Of a stretch of 64,000 bases of DNA, positions 46,401-58,500 are shown in pieces. Location of the stretch: the NCBI GenBank assembly GCA_019096065.1, contig JAGUCH010000001.1:11656001-11720000 (forward strand). Direction: 5' to 3'. Within the stretch, counting starts at the first letter, position 1. Each line of letters opens with the position of its first letter. The translations under genes and the position numbers were made by a program. Below the pieces are notes generated by a model. That model was given only the letters and a program-made list of their open reading frames with translations. It did no database searches and was not told the DNA's origin. This DNA is from Paracyclopina nana (Eukaryota > Arthropoda > Copepoda > Cyclopoida > Cyclopettidae).

Positions 46401-49400
46401 CTTGAAATTGTGCTTGGATGACTGCTGCTGGTTGACGCTAGCCAATTTGGTTGCATCTGTGGTAGAAGACGACTTGTCGCCACGTCCTTGCGAGAGTTTG
46501 CGAATGTTGGGCAGCCATTTTCTGCAGGCAAGAAAGAGCGTCATCAAATGATGTGCTGAATATGAAAGAAGAGACACTTACCCACTGAAGCCTCCCTTCT
46601 TCTTCGAGGCCGCGAGGTTGCCCTTATTGTTGTCAGCCGCGACCGAGGAGGGCGAGGAGTTGTCTGCAATCGAGGAGGAAACAGCTAGTAATATCGCTGA
46701 TCATGGAAAGAATCGTGCACTACTCAAACAACATATATACATGATATACGACGCGAGTAGAGACAGCAGGCGACGACGCCTTGGAAGCAGCAGTAGCGCA
46801 CACAATGAGAAAGCAGCTCAGGATCGAGGCCGCAAGTAGTGCACCACAATGTATCAGTTTTAGCTAAAGCGTAATATTAATGCTACTGTACCATCATCAC
46901 CAATCTCCTCTTCAACATTCCTAAGCACTTTTCGTGCCAACAGCCGCCACCGTAACGACCTCGGCTTCGCCGAGGCCGCAGGCGGGGACGCTTCGCCATC
47001 GCTGAGCGAGGCCAACTTTTGCTTTGCCTCCGCCGCACTTCCTATGGGCGAAGAATGCCTTCGCGAGGACACCGACGACACACTTCTTCTGAGGCCATAG
47101 GCCGAGCTATGCCTGCGGCTGAAGAAGGCAAAGGCCGCCGACGTGCTCCGGTCGAGGCCAGAGGCCGAGGAGGCTGGCTTGCTCTTATTGCTCATAATCA
47201 CATCAACACGATCACTTCATCTTGATTTTTGGCGTTACAACGGGTGTGGATAGATACTAGAGCACTCAAGCTGACGACGACCTTGTCACAGTCATCGTCG
47301 TCAACCTGGCAGGCCCGCAGCACTTGTTGACCAGAATGTCAAGATCTTCTACCTGGGCCGAAAGTTGGGCCCGCTCAACTTCACATCTAACCTAAGCTAG
47401 CCCAGGCTACTACTACGACTATAATAACGAAACCTTTCAAAACACCTGTTGTTCCAAAACCGCACACACTTCAAACACGCGCTAATGCCAAAACTTGACA
47501 CTTAACCATATGCAATTATATGTCTGGAAAAATCAGGCGCTTCTCGAGTACGGATCGATTTTTGACTAAATAAGTAGTACGTGGAAAATATCGGATTCCA
47601 TATTCAGAGCATAATGGCGCGCATGCTGAAATGCTGTTAATCAAATGGTAGCAGCTTTTATGGCCTGGCAAACAAAGGAGGAATTGTGGGCTGCTCACAG
47701 ATGGCGCAACTCGCTTACTTACGTCAGCTGAAGTCAGAGCGTCAGGAAATGACTTGCTTGACCCCTGAGGCCGCTACATCATCCCCACACCGATCAAATC
47801 TGACCTCAGGGTTGAATGTTTGTTCTCACAGCTAGCTGATGGCAAAAGACTTCTTCTCTCGACTGCTCTCTGCTTCGGAGGCCTTTCCACGAGTTATGAG
47901 GAGGCTGCTGAGCATCCTTGGGAAAGGCCGCCAGGCCCGACCACTGCAGTAGTAGCACAAGCGACCTCGAAGGTCATAATAGAAAGCAGTAGCCTCAAAG
48001 GACGTCTGCGAAGGCCGCCAAAGTCGTTATCTTCTTTTGCAATAAGGCGAAAAATATTCTATATGTGTAGTTGTTGGCCTAGTGATGATGGCCGCGAGAA
48101 GTTATTGTCGCTAATGCCAGCTTTAGAAAGCTGCTTTGCTTCGGGCAGCGATCAAGGCTGCCGCCTTAAAGGCCGCCGCCACTGCCTCTTGCAGTTATAT
48201 GCTGCATTTTTGGAAAGCTAGGCCTATAGAGAGACTACTGAAGCTACTGAAGCTACTCGCGCGCTTTCAAGCGGGCGCGCGCGCGCGCACACACGCGACA
48301 AAAAGGCTGAAGGACAACGCTACTGAAGGTCAACATGGTAACATCACTCGAGAAGTAACGACGCACGGTCATGTCATGCGTCATGCTTACCCTCAGAAGT
48401 AGTCCGCAGCTTGAACCCGCCCACGGGCTGCTTCAAGCATGACAGTGGCACGAGACCCTCCTCTTTGGCTCCGTTGTTGCTCGTTATCCTCACCATGACC
48501 ATGGCGGATGCGGCCGGCGGATGCTCGATGACCTCCACTTGCTGGCCTCGGCTCACGGCAATCTCGCCTGGGCCCGAGGCCGCGTTATCTGCCAGCACCC
48601 ATGTTTCACAGCCCTGCAAATTGAGTTGTTGTACTTCAGTATAAAAGATAGGAGGCAGGAGGCAACTACTGCTGAAACTTCAAAGAGGACGCGATTGTCC
48701 TCAGTCGAGGCTATCGTGTGCTGCTTGGGCAATTTTTTGTGAGGGGTCGAGACAAAGCCCATGGAAGGCTGGCGAAACCAGGGCAGCGAAATTTTCCGCC
48801 TCGGAACATGCTGAGGTCGGTCGGCGTGCCGCTCAACTTCGTCGTCCGAGCGAGCTTCTTCCTCTGCCATTTTCCCCGTTTCTACACCATGAGCAAGCAG
48901 CCCAAAATTCAGCGATTTTTTTCTAGCGTCTGGCTTACGGAGGCTGAGGACGCCGCAACGCAACTACTTGTTACAAGCCTGGTGTGCTACAAGTTGTAGC
49001 TCTTCCTCTTCCTTCGACGGCAATTCTGCTCTCGACAAGGACACGCCGGGGGAATAGATTTGATAAAAAGCGCTACTTGAAAAGGTGCATAGTTTAAGAG
49101 GAAACTTCGTTGCGAATCGCTCCAAAAAAAACTTGGCCACATCAGATAGGTTTAACTGGTTTTCAGATTTCGAAGATATGCTAATTAAACAAGATCAATT
49201 GGACAATTAATGGGGTACGTTGCTGGACTAGGAAAAAACCGGTTGATGCAAAAATTGAGCTCCCACAGTTTTTTTGTTGTGTTTCCCCCACCGTGCCCTT
49301 GGGACCCCCGCCGCCCTTTAAACTGTTCTCTCCTAACTCATTACAGCCTCCGCAAACGTAGCATGAACCGGCAAGCTAGCTCCTCCTCTCTGTTAAGATA

Positions 49401-52400
49401 TTTCACTTTTACCTGGGAGGGCTTTTGTGGTCACAAAATGCCTCTGCTGCTTGCCAGCTGGCTGGAGCGAGCTCTCCAAATGGTAAGCCCGCATATTTTG
49501 GGCGAAATTTGGAGGCTCACCCAATGAGGAATGACATTTCAAAGCAGCACACAGCAGGGCTAAATGTTAAACAAATCAAGGCTCGAAAATGCTACATCTT
49601 GTTTCTCATCAACAAATGCGAGATTGGGCTGCAGCCTTTCCCAGCAAGCTGAGGCGAATGATTGCTACTGTCATGGCATCGTTGACAAACAACCAAATTG
49701 GCACTGCACTGCTTGGAGAGAAAGTAGGTGTGTGTGTGTAACAAAAAAGAGCCACTTGTAGAGCTCCTGCTCGTCTAGATAAATATTTAAGCAGCAGCGA
49801 GAGGAGATGATGCTATTCACGACGACTAGTTTTGAAAGCCACCTCCTTGCATTATAAAGGATCTCGGATTCATTTTCTCAGGATAAGCCATAGAGAAATC
49901 CCCCCTCAATTAGGCCTCTCGCTCGTTTTGGTGCGTTCAATATTATTGAGCCATGAAAATCTCCTACGCACGTATACAAAATTACCATGCCCAATCTCCG
50001 TCAAGGAAAAAATCCTGATGAACGAAGTAGACGTTTATCTCGTTCCTTTGTGGCCTTACATACTAGATAGTATTACGCTCGCATGATAGGTCACTAATCT
50101 AATAGTGTAATTTAGGCTGCTTACATGTTGCTTATCCTTGTGCTCTGAGTCAGTTGTGTTGCCACTTCCAAACGAGGCCACACTGCCACGCTCCATGTTT
50201 TCGAGGCTGCCGTCGAGTGAAGTATTGTCCTCGAACTCCCTACAAGTGAAACAAGTCAATCAAGCAGCAATAAAGTGATGATGAATGATGCAACAACGCA
50301 TTCATTCCAACGCTAGATAACTCCCCCCTTTCGTGCTGTGATACAACAGCGCTAAATCACCGTGCTAGGCAATTCAAAGGTAGTATACAGCATAATTAGT
50401 TGCATAGTTGACAATTGTTGTTGCTGGAAGCCATGTTTATGGGAGAAGGAGCTGTTTTGTTACCTGCTGAACCTTGATTTGGCCTTTCCAATTGTTGGCA
50501 ATGTTGAAGAATTGAAGTAAGTCTCTTGGATGAGCTCTCGTAGCTTTTTCACCCACAGCAGCTTTGTTTCGATTGACGAGCCCTAGTTATTCAGGAATCA
50601 AACGTGATGACGCAAACGCCCAACTGATAAACAACTTTATTACCTTTAAAATCATTTTATTCTCCACCATGGGAGTGCGGCCAGTCCAGGCGGCAAATTT
50701 GCATTCGTCACCCTCAATGTGCTCGGTAATGCCCATGTCTGCAGTCTGTAAAAGAGAGAAATGTCATGCTACACAACTAAGGCTGCATTGCCAAGGCATA
50801 TTCTCACCAGCAGCTTTGACTTGTAGATGTACTTGGCCTTTCCGTTCGTGTCCTTTACCTCTTTGGCAAAGACGAGGTAGAGCTCGAACAGGAAAATGTG
50901 CCTGTCCTTGGCCTTGCGGATAATTTGCTTCGGCTCCCACACTTGAAAGCTGTCCTGCATTATGACTTCGCCCAGCCTTTCGATGGGTACATCACAGCCC
51001 TCGAGCATGGACAAGTGCAAGGCATCGTTGGCCTTTTTGGGCACGCTCAGGCACACCTCTAGCCCCTCCTTGATTTCACCCTGCTCCTGATCACTGCTAC
51101 ACGAAAGCAGATCCTTCAGCAGCAATTGGTATTTGGTGATCCTCTGAACCGGCTTGATCAGGTACGCGGCAATAGGGTGCTCTAGGCCAAACTTGCGCTG
51201 CAGCGCCTCAAAATACTGGCCCCCATGAGCCACCAAAATGGCCGTGGAATGAGGCTTGTTGGTGCAGTATTTGACGTAGCTGTCAAATTTGGGCGCCCAC
51301 GTGACGAAAGCATGGCCAACATCCTCGGGCATGCACTCGTACTTCTCCAGTGCCTTGAGAAAGATAGTCTTGTGGAACTGTAGGATCTCCTCGACATTGC
51401 CAAAGATGACTTCTTCAGTGCCTTTCAAAGGGCCAGGAACCTGCTCAGGGTCTCGCCTCATTGGCAGGAGGAAGCATTGCACGGCTGACTCGAGATCTTT
51501 GACGTATGACCTTTCTGTTTCCAGTAGCTCTGCCATTATGAATTCACGACGTCTGGCTGACCGTCGCTTCTCTTCATTGAGCTCTTTGATCTCGCGAATA
51601 TCTTGAGATCCCACCTAAAATATTAATGGCGTAATTACTAACGAGAGCATGTGCAGTGTGATCCTCTCATAGAATGCATCACTATGGAGGATGCACATCA
51701 ACTAATTTCCTGAGTGGAAGGCGCAATTACAAAATGTGTCATCGTCTCACTTACGCTACTCGAGTTGAGCTCGCTTGATGAAGAAAGCCTCGAAGCATGG
51801 CCGGAGTCTACGCTCGAAACGGAAGCCCGGTCCAAGGCCAATTGATCTTTGCTCGACTGAATGCCAAGATGTGCTTCCAATTTGGCTCTATACTGGTCCA
51901 TCCGAGTTGAAAAGTCCTTGTACGTGTCATCCACCTCCTCGACCCAGGACTTGATCGAAGGTGCGTGCGCGTGGCCTTTTTCCATGAGGGTATCAGCGAG
52001 CTGGAGCAGCAGCTTGACCTTTTCCCTCGTTTCTTTGGCCTTCTCCTTGAACGAGTTGTGCTCCTCCAACAGGTTCTGAGTCTCCTCCTTCGTTTGGCCA
52101 ACATTGGTGTGAGTGCTGAGGTAAATGTCGCCCTCTTCCTTGATCCAAGCCAACGATTGGCGAGCAGAACGCTCAAAAAGGCAATATTGCTGTGTTTGAT
52201 CGAGCCGCTTCTTCTTTGAGGTCCAGTACTCCAGTACTCGGTTCTCTTGAGTCAAGAGCTTCTCCAGAATGGCTGAAATGCACGACGAGAAAAATGTTGG
52301 AGAAAAAACGAGCGTGAAAGCCTCAAAAGAATGCTGACCTTTAACTTTAGTCTCGGGACCTTTAAAAGTCGATTGACTAGGATGGCTAAAGTATTGCAAA

Positions 52401-55400
52401 CTCCGGTTGGAATATTTCAAAAACGTCTCCGCCGTGCGTCGTGCCAAAGTGCAGGCCTTCAAGAAGGCTTCTTTCTGCTCTTGGTGCTTGCAAATGAGCT
52501 GAGTGACGAGAGTGACTTTATCAATCTCGCTGGAAGTCAAGTGCTTCTGGAGCAAATCGTCATCACGACGATATTCTCGCTCGAGGCTGTCAAGCACTGA
52601 GCATACCTGAAAAAGGAAATCAAGCATACTAATGTTGGATCCCATTATTAATTAGCTGCAGCATTCAACTAGCTGAAAAATGTAGCTTAGTATATACAAA
52701 ACGTGAGAGGAGTATAACTCAAACGTAGCCTTAATCCATCTTAAAATAATCTCAAAATGCAACATGGAGAGCTTGTAGGCGAAATTGGTGTGCGACGACA
52801 AAAGTGAACCCATCGCTGCTTTTCCTCGTGGTCTTAGGGACCAAATGGATACAAATTACCCTCCCAATTGAGATGTGTAATGAGAGTCAGGTTACCTGCT
52901 CGGCGGTCTTATAGAAGTTGAGACTGGCGGTAACTAATTTGTGCCTCTCCTCGGCTCGGGTAACCAATTGTTGCCACCGTCCGGTCACGCCATCCGCGAT
53001 GTCCTTGACAGCCTTGGGATCATAGTGATTGTTGCTGAGGAGCGTCTCGGCACGTTGCCTCACATGCACCGCAGATGCATGCGTTTTCTCGATGGCCGTT
53101 TGGAATTGCTCGTGCTCCTTCTTCAATTGTTCAGCCTCACTCAAGGAGCCGGGAATGGCGAATCCGGCCGCAAGCATGCCCTCAGCACTGTGGATCCATC
53201 GGTTGACCTGGTTGGCATCGCTTTCGAATTGGCACAGTTGGACGCATTGCTCAAGCTTGATTCTTCGAATTGATCCCAAGTCTTCAAGGTCGATCTCCCT
53301 TTCTTGAAGCCACTCGAGAAGCACCTGGACTCTGGTGACGCCATTGTATTGACTGTCCGCCATGAGGTTGATGCCGGAATTCTCGAAGTGCTGAACCAAC
53401 TCTTCACCCCTCTGAGCGACCTCATAGGTGGCAGACTGAATGTGGCTCACGTGATCAGCCAAGTTGCGCAGCTGAACTTCAGCCTCCTTCATTGATCTCG
53501 GAATATCTCCATGCTGGAGCTGCTCGCCCCATAGCTCAAATTGCGAGGAAAGCTCTAGAGCGTCCCTCTCAAACAGTCTTAATTGAAGGCACAAATCCAA
53601 CCTAAGCTTTCGAGTTGCCCACAAGTCCCCAAGTTCATCACGCTGAGCTGACAAACGGTCCAGAGTGGCTTGAACACTCCCAATGGAACCCGAGTTGTCC
53701 CCGACCAAGTTGCCGTTGGAGTTGGGGCTGTTGGCCTTTAATTCATCGAGTAGGGTTTTACCCTCCGCAATCGTCGAAGCGCAAGCATCCAATGTTGAAT
53801 CTCGTTGGGCTCCAAATTGCTCAAGAAGCCGTTCAGCTCCTACAAACAAAAAGAAATGGTGTCATTGTTGTGGTAGAAGAAAAGACTCTTCAGGAAAGTG
53901 TGCATGCTTCTCACAAGCAAATATTGTGAGCTTTCTCATGTAGTGGGCAGATGTTTCAAAAGGAAAACAACGAATTACAATTATGATGCTGTTATGGCAT
54001 GTTCATTAATGTAGTAAAAGTTTCGTTTACGAGCAGGGAATCCCCAAGGCAGTCCTAAAAACTATACGCAACAGCGCCTCATAAAACTAAGCCCAATCAT
54101 ATATCAAGGTGAATGTTATGCAGCTCGTAAATGACATTACCCTCAAGGGTATCCGCCACCTCTTCGCTCAGTAATTCGACTCTGAGCTCAGTGAGCCAAT
54201 TGGTCAATTCTTCTGTGTGCGAGTAGAAGAGGACGCTCAATTCCAGTAGCCTTCGTCGTTGCTCAACCCTCTGCGCAAAACTTGATATGTGAGATTCCAA
54301 TTCATGGGCAACGGAATAAATGTCCTCAGCATTGCATTCTCCGGTCTGCGCCAACTCAGCAGCGGCTGCCAATAATTTCTCCGCATTGGTGTAAGTGTTT
54401 TGCACGACGCCTTCAAAGGTCTCATGACTTTTCTGGTAGGCCCTGGCCTTGGCCAGATTTCGCCCAATGCCCACGTTTTTTCTCAGGAAAACTTCTCCAT
54501 GATTCTGCAGCCAATCCAGGACTTGCTTCACATCTTCTTGAAACAGCCTTAAAGCCAGCCTCTGGTGAAGCTTTATTTTTTTGCTATGCCATCTGGCCTC
54601 CAAGGCTCGATGCTGAGCGAGAATGTTGTGAATGACAGATAACACGTGGTTGGCTCCATCGGAGTAATCTTTGGCTGGATCACTCGGAGGCTTAGGTGAT
54701 GTAGCTGTTCGAGGTTGATCCTAAAATATTGCAAGATTTAGCAAAATCATTCAAAAATGCTTTTAAAAAATTATGTAAATATACAGGCCAAGTCTGACTG
54801 CCCGTTGATCTGAAAACTAATTCAAATCCTCACACTATGATAGCTCTACAAGACAATTCACACAATTCTTTTAACAGGAAAAGTACCTTTTTACCGTGAG
54901 GACATCCCGCTCTCTGTTTAAGTCCACAAAAGATTTATATGAAACAGAAAAGAAAGTTAAACACAAAGAATAGAAATGCAAAGCAGCTTTTGCGTCAGCC
55001 TGTGTATAAGCAGCAACTTAGAAACGAGGTAGCAAAGCAAAATTATCATATAAGAGCCTAAAGCCATGCCAAATCGCAGCTTTCTAAGGCGTAATTAGAT
55101 ATGCAGTATATGGGTTGGCGAAAATTGAAAGTATTTACATGTCTTGGCTCAGTGGGTTGTTTGCATAGTTGCACAAGGTGATCAAGTTGGTACAGGAGCT
55201 TCTTTGAAGTGCTGTGGACTTCCGTGTACGCCTGACACATGGTTTCATACAAGGATTGGTGGTTGTGGATCGTGGCCTCGAGGCTGGCAATATCAGTGGA
55301 AACGGAGGCAATTTCGCAGGCTGAATTCCACTTGGGCACATTCTCCTTGTATTGCTCTGCTTTTTGATGGAATAGTGTTGACAACGCTAATACTGTGGTT

Positions 55401-57695
55401 CGTTCATCAAAAACTGTTGCCAGATCTTTCCATGTGGTCTCCAAACGAGTAGCCACAGACCGCACGTGAACAGCTGCGTAATGCCCATTTTCTAATATTT
55501 GAGAGGCCTCACGTAGGATCCGCGACACACTGGTGTATGCAGTCTGGAATGTGAAAAGTGCATCAATTTTCTCGTTTTTCAATCATTTTTGGGTAAATAC
55601 GTTTGAATTGTGAGTGCGAGCTGACTGCTCGTCCTGGAGCTTTTTTGCAGAGGCATAGGAGTGTCCAATGTCCACATAGTTGACTAGAAAAGCCTCCTTA
55701 TTGCTGAAAATCCAGTCGAACATCTGAAAAGTAGCAAAGTAAACACAAAGTCAAATAAAAGAGCTCTTTAATATTCGCATCACTACCTTTTCGCAGTCTT
55801 GCTCAAAAACGCGTAGCTGGAGGCACTGTTCCAACTTGGTCTTTTTGATTTGCCACAAATGCATCAAATGTTGTTGACCCGAGTGCATTTGGTCTAATAA
55901 GTGCATAATTTGTGGGATAGATGATTGAAGGTCAGGGTTGTAGGCCATACTGATGACCAAGTCCGGATTACTGTCATTAGCAGTTGATAAGCGGAGGAGT
56001 AGCCTTTGTCCTACATTGTCAACATTTTCGACAGGTACTTTATGGATCTTTCTACGGGCCTCGAGATGGAGATCTACGGCTTTCTTGGCAGATACCACGT
56101 CATCAGCAAAGTCGTTTGCGTTCAAGTCCTCTCGCATGTCGTCAAGTCTGCCAAGCAAATCGCTGCTTTGCCACAAAAAATCTTCCAGGGCCTGAAAAGA
56201 GTGCTTATTCTGTGTAAAAAGTACCTGTAAGAAGATCTAGGAGGAAAGTTCTTCCGTTTATCAAAATGATTGGTTTTGTTCGACAGGCAACGGTGGGATT
56301 AGCTTAAAAGGTGTTTTTTTCGGCGTTAGCCTACATTTGTCAATAATAAAGTAACTTTTCCCATGAGTCATGTGAGCGTTTCAAATTTGTGTTTTGATGT
56401 GCTGGCTTTGAAAGCCTTTCCCATGCATTAAGGAGAGCGATAAGCTCTCTTATTAATTGAAGACAGTTGCCAAAGATCCTCGTTGTATATCATGCTCTCA
56501 AGATGAAAATTGACTTACGCAACGAAGCTCTATCCATACAGAGTGCTCGTAGAGTAAAGTGCCATCTAGATCAGGTGTGAGTTGCGATGGATCGAGAACC
56601 TTAAGTAAAGCATCCATGCCAATGAGATTCGTCTAGAGAGGAAAAAAGGCACATTAATTGCAAGATGTCAATCACAATAATAACCACAAGAAGCGATTAC
56701 TTCAAACTTGTATTTTTGGCTTCCCAAACTGGTCCTTTGCTTCTGCCAGAAATTGTCTGGCTTGATGATATGCGCTGTGTGGATATGTGCTGCAAAGTAC
56801 TCTTGCAGCACCTTGAGAATAGGCTTGACAGAGTTCCAAGTCGATGTGCCTCGCATGTCCACAATCACAGTGAACCCGAGGCCACTGATTTCATCGCTGA
56901 AACGCAATTAGGATAAGTAATGGAACAACCTTGGATGGAATAAGAACAGAGCATTTAGGCTAGCACGTTGCTTGTTTAGGAGGAAAATGCCAAATAAAAT
57001 ATAAATTTGCGTTCAGTTAAATAGGATTAGGAGCACGCGCAGCTTGCACAACTGAAGCTTTCAACATGCCTTTCGTCCTAATGATTTGTTTTCATGCGGA
57101 AAAAAGGTTTCCGACATCCTCTAGATATGCCCGGCTGATGGCATGGTAAACCAATTACCTTGGAATTGACATCAGGTATTGCAAAAGCAGCCGGTAATCA
57201 TCAGGCTTAGCTTTGTCTCTCCGTCCATTAGAAGGAAACGTGATTATGGCACCTCCTCGCCTATCTCGGCCTCCAGAGAGAACTGCTAACATGTCCTGGA
57301 TCAAGCTCATGACATCAATGCATCGAAGGACTCCAACACTTCTCCGGCCTGAAAAAAAGAAAGAATCGTTCTTAGTAAGAGGCGAAGTAGGCGAATAAAT
57401 GAATAGCTTTCAAGGGATCCTATTTCATGCTCAATGGCCTTATTTAACGAGCTAGTGTCGATTTTAGTAGCATATTACCACTTATTTTGAAAAATCTGAC
57501 ATTTTCAGAATGTGAAAGCCAGATAGAAAACGAAAACTGAGGGCAATTGAGGAAAAACGAAAAAATGCAAGTGTTAGGACTAGTTTCAACAATAAAATTT
57601 GTCTTACCTGTAGCCAGGGGCATTTTTGCACCCTCAGCCTCAATGGGGTTGCGAGGCCGAGCCCCACCCCCAGCGGCTGAGGCCATTTCGTTCAT
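40451..57695 (-). CDS. trio: Trio: dual Rho-GEF with C-terminal kinase, 2702 aa
   Basis: A scaffold that activates Rac/RhoG (GEF1) and Rho (GEF2) in axon guidance. Exons: 57695-57608, 57348-57159, 56896-56701, 56632-56519, 56191-55787, 55723-55601, 55543-55139, 54720-54141, 53839-52896, 52606-52339, 52272-51755, 51614-50808, 50745-50644, 50582-50464, 50239-50125, 48613-48391, 46663-46582, 46521-46401, 45581-45441, 45254-44689, 44586-44427, 44371-43937, 43720-43491, 42435-41959, 41516-41151, 40784-40451. The total, 8109 nt, is in frame. Domains: SEC14 (~35-195, GFTVIVDMRG), spectrin repeats (~200-1250), DH1-PH1 (~1290-1620), SH3 (~1659-1730), DH2-PH2 (~1965-2305), kinase (~2390-2650). Kinase motifs are intact: AVKFVNK, HLDLKPEN, DFGCA, APEL. 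No Ig domain or second SH3 precedes the kinase. Confidence 0.95.
45851..45872 (+). repeat. CA microsatellite in a trio intron
   Basis: A short ACGCACGCACACACACACACA run. No function inferred. Confidence 0.6.
46892..47195 (-). other. trio: Probable alternative first exon of trio, before GEF2
   Basis: An ATG-initiated open stretch of about 101 codons (MSNKSKPASSASGLDRS, then SRRHSS repeats and LRWRLLARKVLRN), leaving in phase 1 through GTACAG into the 46663 exon, which needs phase 1. The SH3 exon also leaves in phase 1, so this exon is an alternative to everything upstream. An in-frame TGA 18 nt above the ATG supports a true start. It would give a GEF2-kinase isoform, like the internal-promoter forms known for vertebrate Kalirin/Trio. 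Confidence 0.65.
48270..48300 (+). repeat. GC/CA microsatellite in a trio intron
   Basis: Alternating GCGCGCGCGCGCACACACGC, a possible Z-DNA-prone tract, in the intron below the SH3 exon. Confidence 0.6.
48679..48870 (-). other. trio: Probable alternative first exon of trio, before SH3
   Basis: An ATG-initiated 64-codon open stretch, MAEEEARSDDEVERH then RRKISLPWFRQPSMGF and ending NRVLFE, with donor GTTTCA. It leaves in phase 0, which matches the acceptor of the SH3 exon (48613). No in-frame acceptor lies upstream, so it fits a first exon better than a cassette exon. It would give a protein of SH3-GEF2-kinase only. Confidence 0.6.
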
Positions 57696-58500
57696 CTCTT
57701 CAGGAACTTTTCACCTTGTTGCCTGACATTCGAGCAATTCACTCGCGTCTCTTGACCTCTGGATCCTGTTCAAGTTGATGCGGATCATGACGAGCGCGAG
57801 GCAACAACAAATGGAATCATTTGTTATTTCCAGTTTGTGTCAAATTCGCTAATAACGAGATGTTTGTTCATACGTGCGATGGATCGAAAGAAAAGCCCGT
57901 TCATTTGAAGAAGCCGCTTTCTTCGCCCCGAACCAACTTAATTTCCCAACACTAATGTCATAATATACAATAGCTATTTTCTTTAGAATCCGTTTGTTCA
58001 CATTAAGCGAATTATTTTGCCTTTAAACAGCTCTTGGCTGCTACTTAAGTCTGCGTTTGTGCCCTACAGTTATAGGAGCAGTTTGGAAAATAATTTGGCT
58101 TTCGGCCACCAAGCTGCTCGAGGCAGCGCTCGACGCGGCTCACAGTAGACAAATATGGCTGGGAAAATGTCAAGGCATTCACTCATGTGATGAAGATGCT
58201 CACTACTCGACATTAAAAAACTCTCACTTTTATTGACTCAAGTCTTGAGCGACAGGGGCAAGGAATAAAAGACTGGCCTTTTCTCATAGGAGTTGGCTTC
58301 TTTCACACCTGGTACTTCATCGGTACTAACCCGATATGAATCAGTTGAACTATCATGGGCCCCTTTCCCCACTGTGATCCACTGCTCCCTCCCCCTCCTC
58401 CAACATATCCCATGATGCGTAACAAGGGTGTGCGAACAAATGAATAATGAATGAGCGTTTTGTAGTTCTTGTTGTGTATTTTGTTACATTTTCATAGATT
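57696..58500. other. Spacer between trio 5' end and RpL13 3' end
   Basis: 800 bp. The left part is the trio 5' UTR/promoter and the right part the RpL13 3' UTR. No repeat or ORF of note. Confidence 0.5.

Noticed and set aside
47820-48402. Plus-strand ORFs of 133 and 88 codons in a trio intron
   Set aside because: No recognisable domain, no splice partners and repetitive GGCCGCC content.
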